From: Ascarosepion bandense
Lineage: Eukaryota; Mollusca; Cephalopoda; Sepiida; Sepiidae
Reading direction: 5' to 3'
Assembly: GCA_037127315.1 (NCBI GenBank)
Contig: JBBBDQ010001156.1
Span: forward strand, 2,827,001-2,891,000
Length of the DNA: 64,000 nt
Positions within the stretch are counted from its first letter, which is position 1, and each line of letters starts with the position of its first letter. The position numbers were made by a program, and so were the translations under genes. Of the stretch, positions 54,895-64,000 are shown in pieces. The notes under the pieces are model-generated. The model was not told the DNA's origin and did not search any database. It saw nothing but the letters and a program-made list of their open reading frames with translations.

Positions 54895-55007
54895 AGAAAA
54901 TCGGTTCAGCCGTTTCGGAGTCTATAGGTAACGGACACACAAACAGAGACACACACATGCACTTACACACACACAGAGACAAAGTTCCATTTATAAATAA
55001 GTTTAGA
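54895..55007 (-). mobile_element. Helitron subfamily 1, 5'-end fragment
   Basis: On the minus strand TCTAAACTTATTTATAAATG after A, a CA/GT tract and CCTATAGACTCCGAAACGGC, ending at CCGATTTTCTTCC. The 3' 450 bp is missing. Confidence 0.8.
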
Positions 55008-55065
55008 TAAATTTCTCGGAGTCATTTTTTATATTTTTCCTATTTAGCCAACTTTTCTTCTCCTT

Positions 55066-55599
55066 GTGCCTCTTCCCATTCTTTCTTTCTCACCTCGTGT
55101 TTATTCCTTTGCTCATCTCCTTCAATATTACCTGTACATTCTTCTCCTTGTCATTCTTCTGTCGACCTATCTTCTTACATTATGTTCATCTCCTATGTCT
55201 TTTAAAACCCGACTGAAGAGACAGGCGTCAAGAACTCCTGGTAGTCTTCAATCGCTGCACTCTAATTTCTGGATTACATTTACCTTTGGCAAGCCTCACT
55301 GGTTTTCGGAGAGAATGACGAATTGTGAATGCCACCACACCGGCCGCAATGTTCCCGCTATGTTGGCAATCACCCATTCAGCGATCTTTCCGCTGTTAAG
55401 TTGTGTTTACCTGTCGAATCAAATATCCGACAAGCCCGTGGCAAACCTTTTAGCTGTAAACGAAGTCAAATCACAAGGCCTTTCTGATGATAACACAACT
55501 ATTTACTACTGGAATTTGCTACACAATTCCAACTTCTTCCTTCTTTTTGTTGCTGTGTATGTATATATATATATAAAACATAGTACACTTGGTATGTAA
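55066..55599 (+). CDS. Unsupported 177-codon open frame
   Basis: This is the longest ATG frame not explained by a repeat I recognise. It has a hydrophobic N-terminal third (about residues 15-45, Leu/Tyr-rich), a polar middle (RLKRQASRTPGSLQSLHSNF), NCECHHTGRNVPAMLAI and a second hydrophobic end in VYVYIYIK, which is microsatellite. No domain recognised. Codon use and lack of context make chance likely; it could include an exon. Confidence 0.12.
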   Translation: MPLPILSFSPRVYSFAHLLQYYLYILLLVILLSTYLLTLCSSPMSFKTRLKRQASRTPGSLQSLHSNFWITFTFGKPHWFSERMTNCECHHTGRNVPAMLAITHSAIFPLLSCVYLSNQISDKPVANLLAVNEVKSQGLSDDNTTIYYWNLLHNSNFFLLFVAVYVYIYIKHSTLGM

Positions 55600-55674
55600 T
55601 CCGGGTAAATTCCAAAAGAGACGAACTCGAGAGAACTCAATGTTAAATTCATTTATTTAATTTAACAGAGTAAT

Positions 55675-55787
55675 ATTTTATAAAGGATTTTCGATTATTA
55701 CCATGGATAATACATATTTCACCGCTTTGATGTTCTTAGCGGTGAAATATGTATTATCCATGGTAATAGTCGAAAATCCTTTATATA
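55675..55787. mobile_element. Short foldback (47-bp arms)
   Basis: AAGGATTTTCGATTATTACC ... ATTTCACCGCT and its near-perfect reverse complement flank a 10-bp loop (TTGATGTTCT). TA-rich ends on both sides. Very few arm mismatches, so recent or gene-converted. Confidence 0.9.
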
Positions 55788-55828
55788 TATATATATATAT
55801 ATACTTAATTAGCCTAGCTAAGCTATAA

Positions 55829-56065
55829 ATGGAATGTGCATTGCAGTGCAGTTGATATAGGCTCGGAACGAACAATCGGAGAGCCGATTTCAAATTCTAG
55901 TGGAATTCGCTGCATTCGCTTACGCGCAAAAACCTTTGGGAAGCTTCTTCTTTCAGTTATATAAATATCAGGCAAGATTGGATAACATAGCCTTGATTGG
56001 TAACCAGTCCACCGCAGAAAATCCTCTGCAGAGTCTGTCGTGTCTCCTTCGGCACTTAACTAATT
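55829..56065 (+). repeat. tRNA-derived SINE, family I, internally shortened
   Basis: GCATTGCAGTGCAGTTGATA head, AGCCGATTTCAAATTCTAG B-box region, CCTTTGGGAAGCTT, TTGGTAACCAGTCCACCGCA, GTGTCTCCTTCGGCACTTAA. About 70 bp shorter than full copies: the 3' body is deleted. Confidence 0.85.
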
Positions 56066-56640
56066 GAAGCTATAAATTACCGAAAAGAGAGGGCAGAATA
56101 CTATACAAGATGCTAACGACTTTTGCTAGACTGTTAAAATACGAAGTATATCTCATTACATAAACTTTTAAAGCTAGATGGGACGCTAGTCTTCACATAA
56201 TTATTTCTTTCCTTTTAGTCTGTTACGATGAACATCTAACAATAGTAGTGGCTTCTTTCGTCTTTTCTTCATTTTCACCAAGTCATTTCCTTCCTTTTTA
56301 ACTCCCTTTTCACCTGTCTCTACCGGAAGGCAACTCCGTATCGCGAATGGCTAGGAGACAAGACGGGCTTTACTGACTGGATCAACACTTGCCAAACTGT
56401 CATATTCACATTCATTTAAATTATAAAGAGACGTTTCGAAAACCACTAATGTTAATCTCATGTGTTTTGTAGACGTTCTTATTAACCGTTTCGTATGGTC
56501 ACTTTTTCTGTTAGGGTTTTCTCGATTTTCTGTATTCCCTTGTCACTTGCATTTATTTAGTAAAACTATGATGTCCATTCCAGTCACAATAAAGATTTTT
56601 TATACACAAGAAAATCTAAGGTGAGGTGGTCATAACTTTT
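56066..56640. other. Unassigned sequence
   Basis: No feature recognised. Confidence 0.4.
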
Positions 56641-56659
56641 CTTATTTACTCTGCTTATT

Positions 56660-58060
56660 TATTTAATTATCATCCCGTCATTCCCTCTCTTTTTTTTATT
56701 GTCACACCCTCCATTATTTCCTGATTTTCGTCTTATTTATTTCTCATTTCTTCTTTGACTGATTACACCTTTTTTATATTTCTCTCGTTTCTCTTATAAT
56801 TTTCTATTTATTTCTGCTTTATGATATATTTTTTATTATACTGTTTCCTTATTATTCATTTCCTCCTCCTATTTCTTCATTCATTTACTTCGTCTTATAC
56901 GTCTTTTCTTCTTTCATCTCTTTTTATTTCATGTTTTCTTCTTATTCTTTCTTCATTCTTCCCTCTGTTTCTTTTTCTTCATTTTCTTCTGGTTCATGTT
57001 ACATATTTTCTTATTCCCTTTTTTTACTTATTCTCTCCTCCTCATTCTTTCTTGTGTTTCTTCTTCTCGCATCGTTTCTTTCTTTCCTATTTTTCTCTTC
57101 TTTTTTTTACTCATTCTTTACTCTAATTCTTCTTCTTCTCGCATCTTTTCTTATTTCTTCTTCTTTTCTTTTTTTTTTTCAAACTTATTTTTTCCTTTAT
57201 TTATTCTTATTCTCGCATTTTTTCTTAATTTCTGTTTTCTTTTCTTCTTTTTATACTCATCTGTTCCTCTTCTTCTTATTTCTCGCATCTTTTCTTATTT
57301 CCTGTTTTTCTCTTCTTTTTCTTTTTTTATTCATTCTTTCTACTAATTCTTCTCTAAGTCTCGCAGTTTTTTTATTAATTCTTTTTTGTCTCTTTTTCTT
57401 TTCTTGCTTATCCGTTCTTTTTCTTATTCTTTTCTTCTTTATCTTCTCGTATCTTTTTTATTTCCAGTTTTTCTTTTCTTCATTTTCTACTCATTATTTC
57501 ATTCATTTCTTTTTTTTCTTGCATTTTTTTAATTCTTGTTATTTTCTTATTTTCTTACTCATTATTCCCTGAATTTCTTCATTCTCGTCTAATTCTTCTT
57601 CTTTAATCTTTTCTTATTTCCTGTTTCTCATTTTTTATTTTTTTATTGATTTTTTCCTTTAATTCTTCTTCTTCTGACATCTTTTCTTATTCCCTGTTGT
57701 CTTTTCTTCTTCTTCTTCTTCTTTTTAATTTCTTCTTCTTCTTCTTTTTCTACTCATCTTTTCCTCTTCTTCTTCTCGCAATTTTTATTTCCTGTTTTCT
57801 TCTTTTCTTTTTCTACTTATTATTTCATTTATTTCTTCTGTTTCTCGCGTCTTATATTATTTCTTGTTATTCTCTTTTTTCTTCTCATTATTTCCTCAAT
57901 ATTTTCTTCATCCTCGTTTTCTTGTTGTTCTTCTTCTTCTTCTTCTTCTTCTCGTATCTTCTTTATTTCCCGTTTTTTCTTCTTTTTTCTACTCATTCTT
58001 TCCTCAAGATTTTCTAACACTTCTCCAATTACGACTTTTTTTATTACACTTATTTCTTCT
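56660..58060 (+). repeat. Pyrimidine-rich degenerate tandem tract
   Basis: The plus strand is almost only T and C. The anchors TCTCGCATCTTTTCTTATTT and TACTCATTCTTTCCTC recur about every 70-85 bp between 57100 and 58000, marking an old minisatellite. Long Phe/Leu/Ser frames (up to 213 codons) are artefacts. Confidence 0.85.
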
Positions 58061-58410
58061 TCTAATTTTCATGTCCCAAATTCTTCTTCTTACTTCCTCG
58101 GTTTCTTCCTGACAGTTCACAATTTCTTCTTCTTCTTCTTCTTCTTCTTCTTCTTTTCATGTCCCAAATTTTCATGTCCCAAATTCTTCTTCTTACTTCC
58201 TCGGTTTCTTCCTGACAGTTCACAATTTCTTCTTCTTCTTCTTCTTCTTCTTCTTCTTCTTCTTCTTCTTCTTCTTCTTCTTCGTCTTCTTCTTCTTCTT
58301 CTTCTTTTCATGTCCCAAATTTTCATGTCCCAAATTCTTCTTCTTACTTCCTCGGTTTCTTCCTGACAGTTCACAATTTCTTCTTCTTCTTCTTCTTCTT
58401 CTTGTCATAA
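58060..58410 (+). repeat. Three units of a 60-bp block linked by (TTC)n
   Basis: TTTCATGTCCCAAATTCTTC, TTACTTCCTCGGTTTCTTCC and TGACAGTTCACAATTTCTTC occur three times (about 58068, 58170, 58318) with (TTC)n linkers of increasing length. Units are nearly identical, so recently amplified. Confidence 0.9.
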
Positions 58411-59599
58411 CTTTTTTTTTTGTTTTCCTTCTTTGTCCTCAATCTCTTTTTTTCTTTATCTTTTGATATTTTATGTCGGTCACGTTTGTCTTATTTGTTC
58501 TGTTACTCTCCTTCCTTCTTTTTTCTCTCTTTCCACTTCAAGTCTTTTTTTATTTTGTTTTTCAATTCATGCTTTTCAACTACATCATCTTCACAATTCT
58601 TTTCCCGATTCCTTTTTTTCCCTTCACGCGTTATTCTTAATTTGCCGTCTGCTTTCAACTCCATTTTGTTCCTATTTTCGTTCTCGTTGTCCCATATCAA
58701 ACAGAAGCCAAACAAGCCAATAATTGGAAGAATGGACAAACGTCACAAAATATTTATTATCACCGACAAATACTCAAAGTTTTCGCTCACACAAACATCT
58801 TTATCTGTCTTGCTCTTTTCAAAGTGGCGAACAAGTGGTAACCTGATATTTCTGGACTCTTTTTCGCTGTGATTCAAGTTTCACGGACGCAATTTGAACT
58901 GAAAAAGGATATGGGAATATGAAAGAAGCTTGAAAAAGCTGTTTAGTTTCGGCGAGTGGAATGTCCTTTTTATCCTTGAAGTGTTGTACATTTTTTTAAG
59001 TAACTAGAGAAAAAGTTCATTGAAGTATTGTTATATATTCTTCCTCGGTGTAAAATTATACCCAGAAGTCTATTCGCATTTTTGCTGCATTAAAATGGAT
59101 GAAAAACACAGGGTCGGCAAGATTTGAAAGACAAAATGTGTTTTTAAAATGTTAGTGAATGTTAAAATCCATGTGACAAAGCTAAGCTTTGTTTTGAGGA
59201 ACACAAAAGTCGAGGTAAAAGAAAATAGCATTTGAAATATTACAAAATGCATCGGAAGCACCGCGTGTCAAACGAGGCTGGCCTATTTAAGTGAGATCGA
59301 AAACAAAAGTTGAACACAGTTCATATCACAGAGAGAAACAGAAAAGAACAGACGGGCTCAGCATGTTGGCTGCCCTCGATGCGTGTGTGCTGACCCTCCG
59401 ACTATACTTTCTACTTTACAACTAACGTCCCCGAAAAAGCGAATCAAAATATGTTGTATATATTTATTTATGTACATATGTTGCTGTCTGTTATTTTGCA
59501 CGTGAAGAAGATAATCAAATTTTGACCCCAGTTTATTTTTATCGACGAAGCAGTATATGCCAGAAGTATATATAACAGGTTTTCTTATAATTCTCTAAT
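58411..59599. other. Unassigned; pyrimidine-rich then ordinary sequence
   Basis: 58411-58640 remains T/C-rich. The 150-codon frame 58420-58872 is mostly Phe/Ser and not supported. 58870-59580 has no recognised feature. Confidence 0.4.
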
Positions 59600-60740
59600 G
59601 GTTCCAGTCACTCATACAAAAAAATTCCGACTCTTTGCTTTTCTTCACTGAAAATGACCAACGATAGCGGAATAACTTGCAAAATCCCACACGATTTCGG
59701 CAAGTCTTTATGCCCGTTTTTACCTGGAGGAACCAATATAATTGACACGAAACGATACTTACGAAATATTTAAAAGACCTTTCTAATGCGATCTAAAAAT
59801 CGACAATACAGTTGAGGACGAAGTGTACTACAACTTATTCTCTATCCATGAAAGCCCATAGAAATATTAGCATGTGCTGGACCTAAAGGAGAGCCTATAG
59901 CAGTCCCGTCAATCTGTCGATACATGTTATCAAAACTAAATTCAACAGATGAAGTGGAAAATTTCATCAATTCAACAAATGATTCAGGAATACTAGTGGG
60001 AGACAAGGAACTGCGATAAAGTAAATCACAGCAAATATTGGTTGCCTTCGAAAGAGGGACAAAAGTAAATAAAGGGCACACATCAAAGGAACACGTGAGC
60101 TTACCAGGAGAAGAACAATTTTAAATACGATCAACGAAGGCAAACGAATACTTTAGAGAAAATGTACCTAAGTGTCGCAACACGGGTTCTAACACAAGGG
60201 AAAGCCTTTTGGCAAACTTTTGTTAGGCTGATCCTGTCATTGAAAAGATGAATCCTAAACTTACCCCATCCTTATGTATTTTGGGTAGCTCATGTAAACT
60301 TTTATACGAAATTTCCCCGGAAACAACCCAATGTTAACCACCTCAAAAGTTGCTTCTAAAATTTGTTTCACTTAAGGTAGTAGCACCACATGTATCAACA
60401 GAGGCGAGCTTTACGAATTTCGATGAGTCTTCCAAAGTTGACAGCGTCTTAGCTACGTCCACTGGACGGTCCATAAGAACAACCACAGCACCTTTATCCG
60501 GTTTCGAGATAACTAAATCATGAATATTTTTCAGGGATCTAATCTCACGTTGGTGTTCCTCTCTCCATTTCGATTCAGCTGACGCCATTGAAGATCTAGC
60601 AAGCATATGTGCCCAATTATTCAAATAGGCTTTTAGGTCACCAACCGCATACGAAGAAATAGGGAATAATCTTGTCAATTAGGCGAACAAGACATCAAAC
60701 TCAGAAAATATCTTCTCCATATCGAGCATAGATGCAGGGA
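59600..60740 (-). pseudogene. Penelope-like element, reverse-transcriptase remnant
   Basis: Minus strand in order: MEKIFSEFDVLFA, LKAYLNNWAHMLARSS, SLKNIHDLVISKPDKGAVVV (60343-60678), SFPGK-like region, LFTFVPLSKATNICCDLLYR, FVELMKFSTSSVEFSFDNMY and DGTAIGSPLGPAHANI (59842-60081), then CRFLDRIRKVF where the YxDD catalytic motif should be. This is the RT of Penelope-like elements (KPDKGxGVV and GSPLGPxLANI are hallmarks). Stops and frameshifts separate the blocks and the catalytic Asp pair is lost. No GIY-YIG part was found downstream. Confidence 0.8.
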
Positions 60741-61289
60741 TAAAAAGAAGTCCAATCCATGAGCAAGAACAAACTATTCAATCTCAAATCATTAAAATTC
60801 TGTGACTACACATGTTTTTCAGTCGCTGATATTTTAATCTGTTTTTCTGCTTCAATTCCCACATTAATTACAAATAGCTTTATAAATTACATGTAGCCAT
60901 ATTTAGTTTAATATCGTTTTGTCTTTCTATATAAATTTCATTTACGGATCATGTTTTCTGCTGGTGACCATATTATTATTTGATGACTTTAAAATATTTT
61001 TTTTGTGTGTATGTGTGTGTGTGTGTGTGTGTGTATGTGTCAGAATCGACAATAGACATCTTTGCACAAAGATGCTTTAGTTTAAATCTTCATTAATATG
61101 ATTTGTACTTGGCAATAAAATATTATCCCAGAACTTATCAAAAATACCCTCCATTTAGTATGAAACTATCACCAACGTCGAAGAGACCTACACTACTATC
61201 ACAATATATTATACTACCTCCCAACTGCTGTCTATTAAGTCGTGTAAATTGACTATTTCCGTGAACGACCCAACGTTTAGTCCAGCCAC
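60741..61289. other. Unassigned, with (TG)n at 61006-61036
   Basis: No other feature recognised. Confidence 0.4.
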
Positions 61290-61352
61290 CAGGTTAATAT
61301 AACCATCACTGAAAATGACGACCGCTTGGGAATACCAGGTGCTGTAAGCGTA
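61290..61352 (+). pseudogene. 5S rRNA 3'-half fragment
   Basis: AGGTTAATA and CTTGGGAATACCAGGTGCTG match the 3' third of 5S rRNA and the copy at 52380-52443. It ends directly before a tRNA-derived SINE. Confidence 0.6.
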
Positions 61353-61356
61353 TAGT

Positions 61357-61515
61357 GACGGATGTGCGTTGTGGTGCAGTGGATATCGGCACGGAAAGAG
61401 AATTCGGTGAGCCGAGTTCGAATTCTAGTTGAATACCCTGCATTCACTTAAGCACTGGTACCCTTGGGAAAGATATTAATCCGTACCTTCTCTCCGGTTA
61501 TGGGTTAAATAACAA
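61357..61515 (+). repeat. tRNA-derived SINE, family I, 3'-truncated, best-preserved head
   Basis: GGATGTGCGTTGTGGTGCAG, TGGATATCGGCACGGAAAGA and GAGTTCGAATTCTAG, then CCCTTGGGAAAGATATTAAT and GGTTATGGGTTAAATAACA. The 3' half is missing. Confidence 0.9.
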
Positions 61516-61985
61516 CGGTATGACTTGGGAACCTTGCTCTTAAAAACAAATCCCAATGAATCTTGATACTCGAAAAGAAAAATTTTGTAAAAATAAAATA
61601 GTTTCACGCAAAAATCATTGGATATGACCTTAAATGATCCCATGAGGATTGATATGTCGTTAAACCTCGAAACAAACAAACAGACAAAACTGAAAATGAC
61701 GGCGCTGAAAGTCAGTTTTATTGTACATCTTCGCTCAATTTACACAATCTCGTTTAATATTTCTTATATGTTTTTGTCATGTCTTTTATCAAAGATTTTC
61801 ATATTTTGTTTCTTTCGCAACAATCATCTCCCTCAAGTTTTTCGTGCTTGTCAAGCCGTTTTTCTCATTACATATTGTTATTAATTTCGGTGGGGGGTGT
61901 ACAATCTTTCTCTTTTCATGACTTTCTTAATTCACTTACGTTTATTTAAATTGGCACAATCTTCTCACATAAATTATGAGATTTT
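61516..61985. other. Unassigned sequence
   Basis: Short frames at 61618-61921 and 61679-61476 are not supported. Confidence 0.4.
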
Positions 61986-61987
61986 TG

Positions 61988-62452
61988 CTTGTGGGTGGAG
62001 TGTGAACTGGGCGATAGTTTAGTCTATCTACTCCAATTAAAAAAAAAAAGAAAAGAGTGAAAAGATTGGAAAAGAGAAAGCCAGAAACCACATCCTAAAC
62101 AAGGAACAAGGGATGATCCTCTTCACCTGTTCAATAGATGTGGGTGGAGTGGGAATCAGGCGATACAGGTGAAGAGGCTCATCCCTTGTTCCTTGATTAG
62201 GATGTGGTTTACGGCTTTCTCTTTTCCAATCTTTTCACTCTTTTCTTCTTTTTTCAATTGGAGTAGATAGACTAAACTATCGCCCGGTTCACACTCCACC
62301 CACGTCTATTGAACTGGTAAAGAGGCTCATCCCTTGTTCCTTGTTTAGGATGTGGTCTCCCGCTTTCTCTTTTCCAATATTTTCACTCCTACGTAGCCCC
62401 CTGCGCTTTAGTGGTGTTACCGCCTTGCTCGGGGTGATATGATTAAAAAATA
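61988..62452. repeat. C repeats in head-to-head inverted arrangement
   Basis: 61988-62165: one unit on the minus strand plus a partial one. 62166-62452: two units on the plus strand ending GCTCGGGGTGATATGATTAA. The junction at 62163 lies within ACAGGTGAAGAGGCTCATCC. Confidence 0.85.
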
Positions 62453-62559
62453 TATATATCGTATTTTCTTGATATCAAATCAAATAGTAGAATTTTTCAA
62501 GACGTTTCAGTCTAATTTTTACTTCATAAAATTAGATTTTTTAATTGTAGCTTAGATAT

Positions 62560-62890
62560 TTTTTCTAAATTCTAGATTGGTGGCAATGTTCATCATCTTA
62601 CAATTAAAATGGATTGATGTAATCGTAGTTTTTGTGCTAACAATTTCTTCTCTCGTATTTATCGCTCTTGGAAATCTATTAAGGCTTCTTGCTTCTCAGT
62701 CAGTTCTGATTTTCAAAACTTTAAATGCATTATGAATCATTATTTTCTGTTTTCTACATTCCTGATAAACTGCTGCCCTCATTCTTTAATAATGTTTTAT
62801 TTTTAATACAGTCTCTAACGCGCATTAACCCTCTTGCGTTTTAGTAGCTTTATAGCCTTACTTGGAGTGAAATGATTTAAAATAGATTTA
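62560..62890 (+). pseudogene. Jockey/CR1-like LINE 3' end, divergent variant
   Basis: Decayed frame NFFSRIYRSWKSIKASCFSV, SDFQNFKCIMNHYF. Terminus GCGTTTTAGTAGCTTTATAG and CTTGGAGTGAAATGATTTAA. Confidence 0.7.
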
Positions 62891-63465
62891 TTTAAAGAAT
62901 AAGATGTCAGTTTTAGCTGATGCAAAATGGATATTGTCAAATTGATGGCGTTAACTTATTTTTTTTATTGTGTGCATTTTACTAAAAGTTTTTTTTTTAT
63001 CTCGATTATATATGAATATTTTCAACGTATTTCAATTAAATTTTCGCTTTTCAAGATGACAGTTTATAATCATAGTTTAGATTTTAAAATAAATAACAGC
63101 TTGTCATTTTAAATTGACAACCAGAGTACACGAGGTTTTGTTTTGCTCTGTCTTTGTTTTTGCTTATATTGGCTATCTCGAATCTCAACTATCTCAACCA
63201 GAAAATAAAGAAAAAAAAATTAAAACGATGTCTGTAAAGGACGGTTTTCCCTTGACACCGCTATTAATATATACTTTATCAGAATGTTTTAAAATGCTAT
63301 TTTTAGAATTGTAATTCCACCCAAATATATAGACGCGTGCTTGCACCATCTTTTTTTTTTTTTTCAGGAAAGCCAACAAAAATAGTAAACTATATTTATT
63401 TACGAGAATAATTTTATATTTACAAGATTATAAAAGCATAAATACTTATATTCATCAATTTATGA
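62891..63465. other. Unassigned AT-rich sequence
   Basis: Small frames at 62927-63314 show no domain. Confidence 0.4.
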
Positions 63466-63469
63466 TATA

Positions 63470-63781
63470 TTCGCGTTGTGAAGCGGTGGATCCACTGATC
63501 CACAACGCGCATACATCACATGGAAAGTCGAGTTCGAATTCCAGTCAAACTTGCTGCATTTAAGCACAAATACCCTTGGGAAAGGTATTAATTCATCTCT
63601 TCTTTATTCAGCAATAGGTTAAATAGCAGGACAGTTTGGTTCTATGCCTTTGGTTAGCAACTAGTCTACCGCAAAAAGTAATGGCAATCTACTGCGGGAA
63701 AAATCTTCTGCTCAGTCAGTCATGTCTCTTTCAAGATATGATCGCCCAAGCATGAATCAGGTATGACACTTAACTGATTCT
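63470..63781 (+). repeat. tRNA-derived SINE, family I, rearranged head
   Basis: GCGTTGTGAAGCGGTGGATC is followed by GATCCACAACGCGC, an inverted copy of the first 13 bp, then GAGTTCGAATTCCAG, CCCTTGGGAAAGGTATTAAT, CAATAGGTTAAATAGCAGGA, TCAGTCAGTCATGTCTCTTT and GATCGCCCAAGCATGAATCA. Confidence 0.9.
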
Positions 63782-63934
63782 TTAATTTATAAAAATGACT
63801 GTGAATAAAACAAGAAAACATATAACGACCGAAACGACGAGAATATGGCAACAAAGATAAGGACAACAATCCGTAAAATGTAATTGATGTAAATATTTAC
63901 AATACTCCATCTCCGAAATTGAATTAATTCATAG

Positions 63935-64000
63935 ATTGATTACGAAGGACGCATTTTAGAAGCTAACCAAAGTACTGAGAGACAATAAAATGGCACTGGA
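63935..64000 (+). pseudogene. RTE-type LINE fragment, cut by window end
   Basis: AAGGACGCATTTTAGAAGCT...ACTGAGAGACAATAAAATGG matches the KDAFQKLTKVLRDNKMALE segment of other copies. Confidence 0.7.

Noticed and set aside
56821..58017. Several frames of 100-213 codons rich in Phe, Leu and Ser
   Set aside because: Same composition effect in the pyrimidine tract.

Overview
This window looks like repeat-dominated, AT-rich intergenic or intronic DNA from an animal nuclear genome. My best guess is a cephalopod mollusc, probably an octopod. That rests on the mix seen: tRNA-derived SINEs in several families, very abundant (TA)n, (CA)n, (GATA)n and (TAA)n arrays, RTE and Jockey/CR1-like LINEs, Dong-like and Penelope-like retroelements, Helitrons, and Tc1, mariner and probable hAT remnants. 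The taxon is an inference; another lophotrochozoan is possible. I found no intact host protein-coding gene, tRNA gene or functional rRNA gene. Almost every long open frame is a decayed transposon fragment or a translated microsatellite.

Layout. 0-6 kb: RTE and Jockey/CR1-like LINE pieces, a perfect 38-bp inverted repeat, and a four-unit tandem array of a short repeat ('C repeat') that shares its 3' tail with the Jockey/CR1-like LINE. 6-9 kb: simple repeats and a purine-rich tract of about 1 kb. 9-19 kb: tRNA-SINEs, a foldback element, and a cluster of Dong/R4-type retrotransposons bounded by (TAA)n arrays. Within this cluster lies a broken Penelope-like element with a GIY-YIG endonuclease remnant, itself hit by C repeats and a Helitron. 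19-31 kb: foldback, hAT-like and Tc1-like remnants, SINEs, and GATA arrays. 31-41 kb: SINEs, LINE 3' ends, a Helitron, and two mariners, one followed by a 77-bp satellite made from its own 3' end. A 41-bp minisatellite of about 32 units is built from RTE coding sequence. 41-48 kb: RTE copies, two Helitrons, LINE fragments and a tandem SINE pair. 48-56 kb: foldbacks, a locally GC-richer stretch, a 5S rRNA-derived sequence beside an RTE copy, a Helitron and SINEs. 56-64 kb: a pyrimidine-rich tract of about 2 kb, a second Penelope-like RT remnant, an inverted pair of C repeats, LINE and SINE pieces.

The common theme is mobile elements coupled to tandem repeats. Dong-like elements sit in TAA arrays. 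Helitrons carry a CA tract near the 5' end. Foldback elements are capped by TA arrays. At least four tandem repeats were amplified from pieces of transposons (RTE ORF, mariner end, LINE 3' end, C repeat). Several foldback elements also share a CTGANGA-stem-GAAA signature that resembles the hammerhead ribozyme core; I treat this as the most speculative interesting signal.
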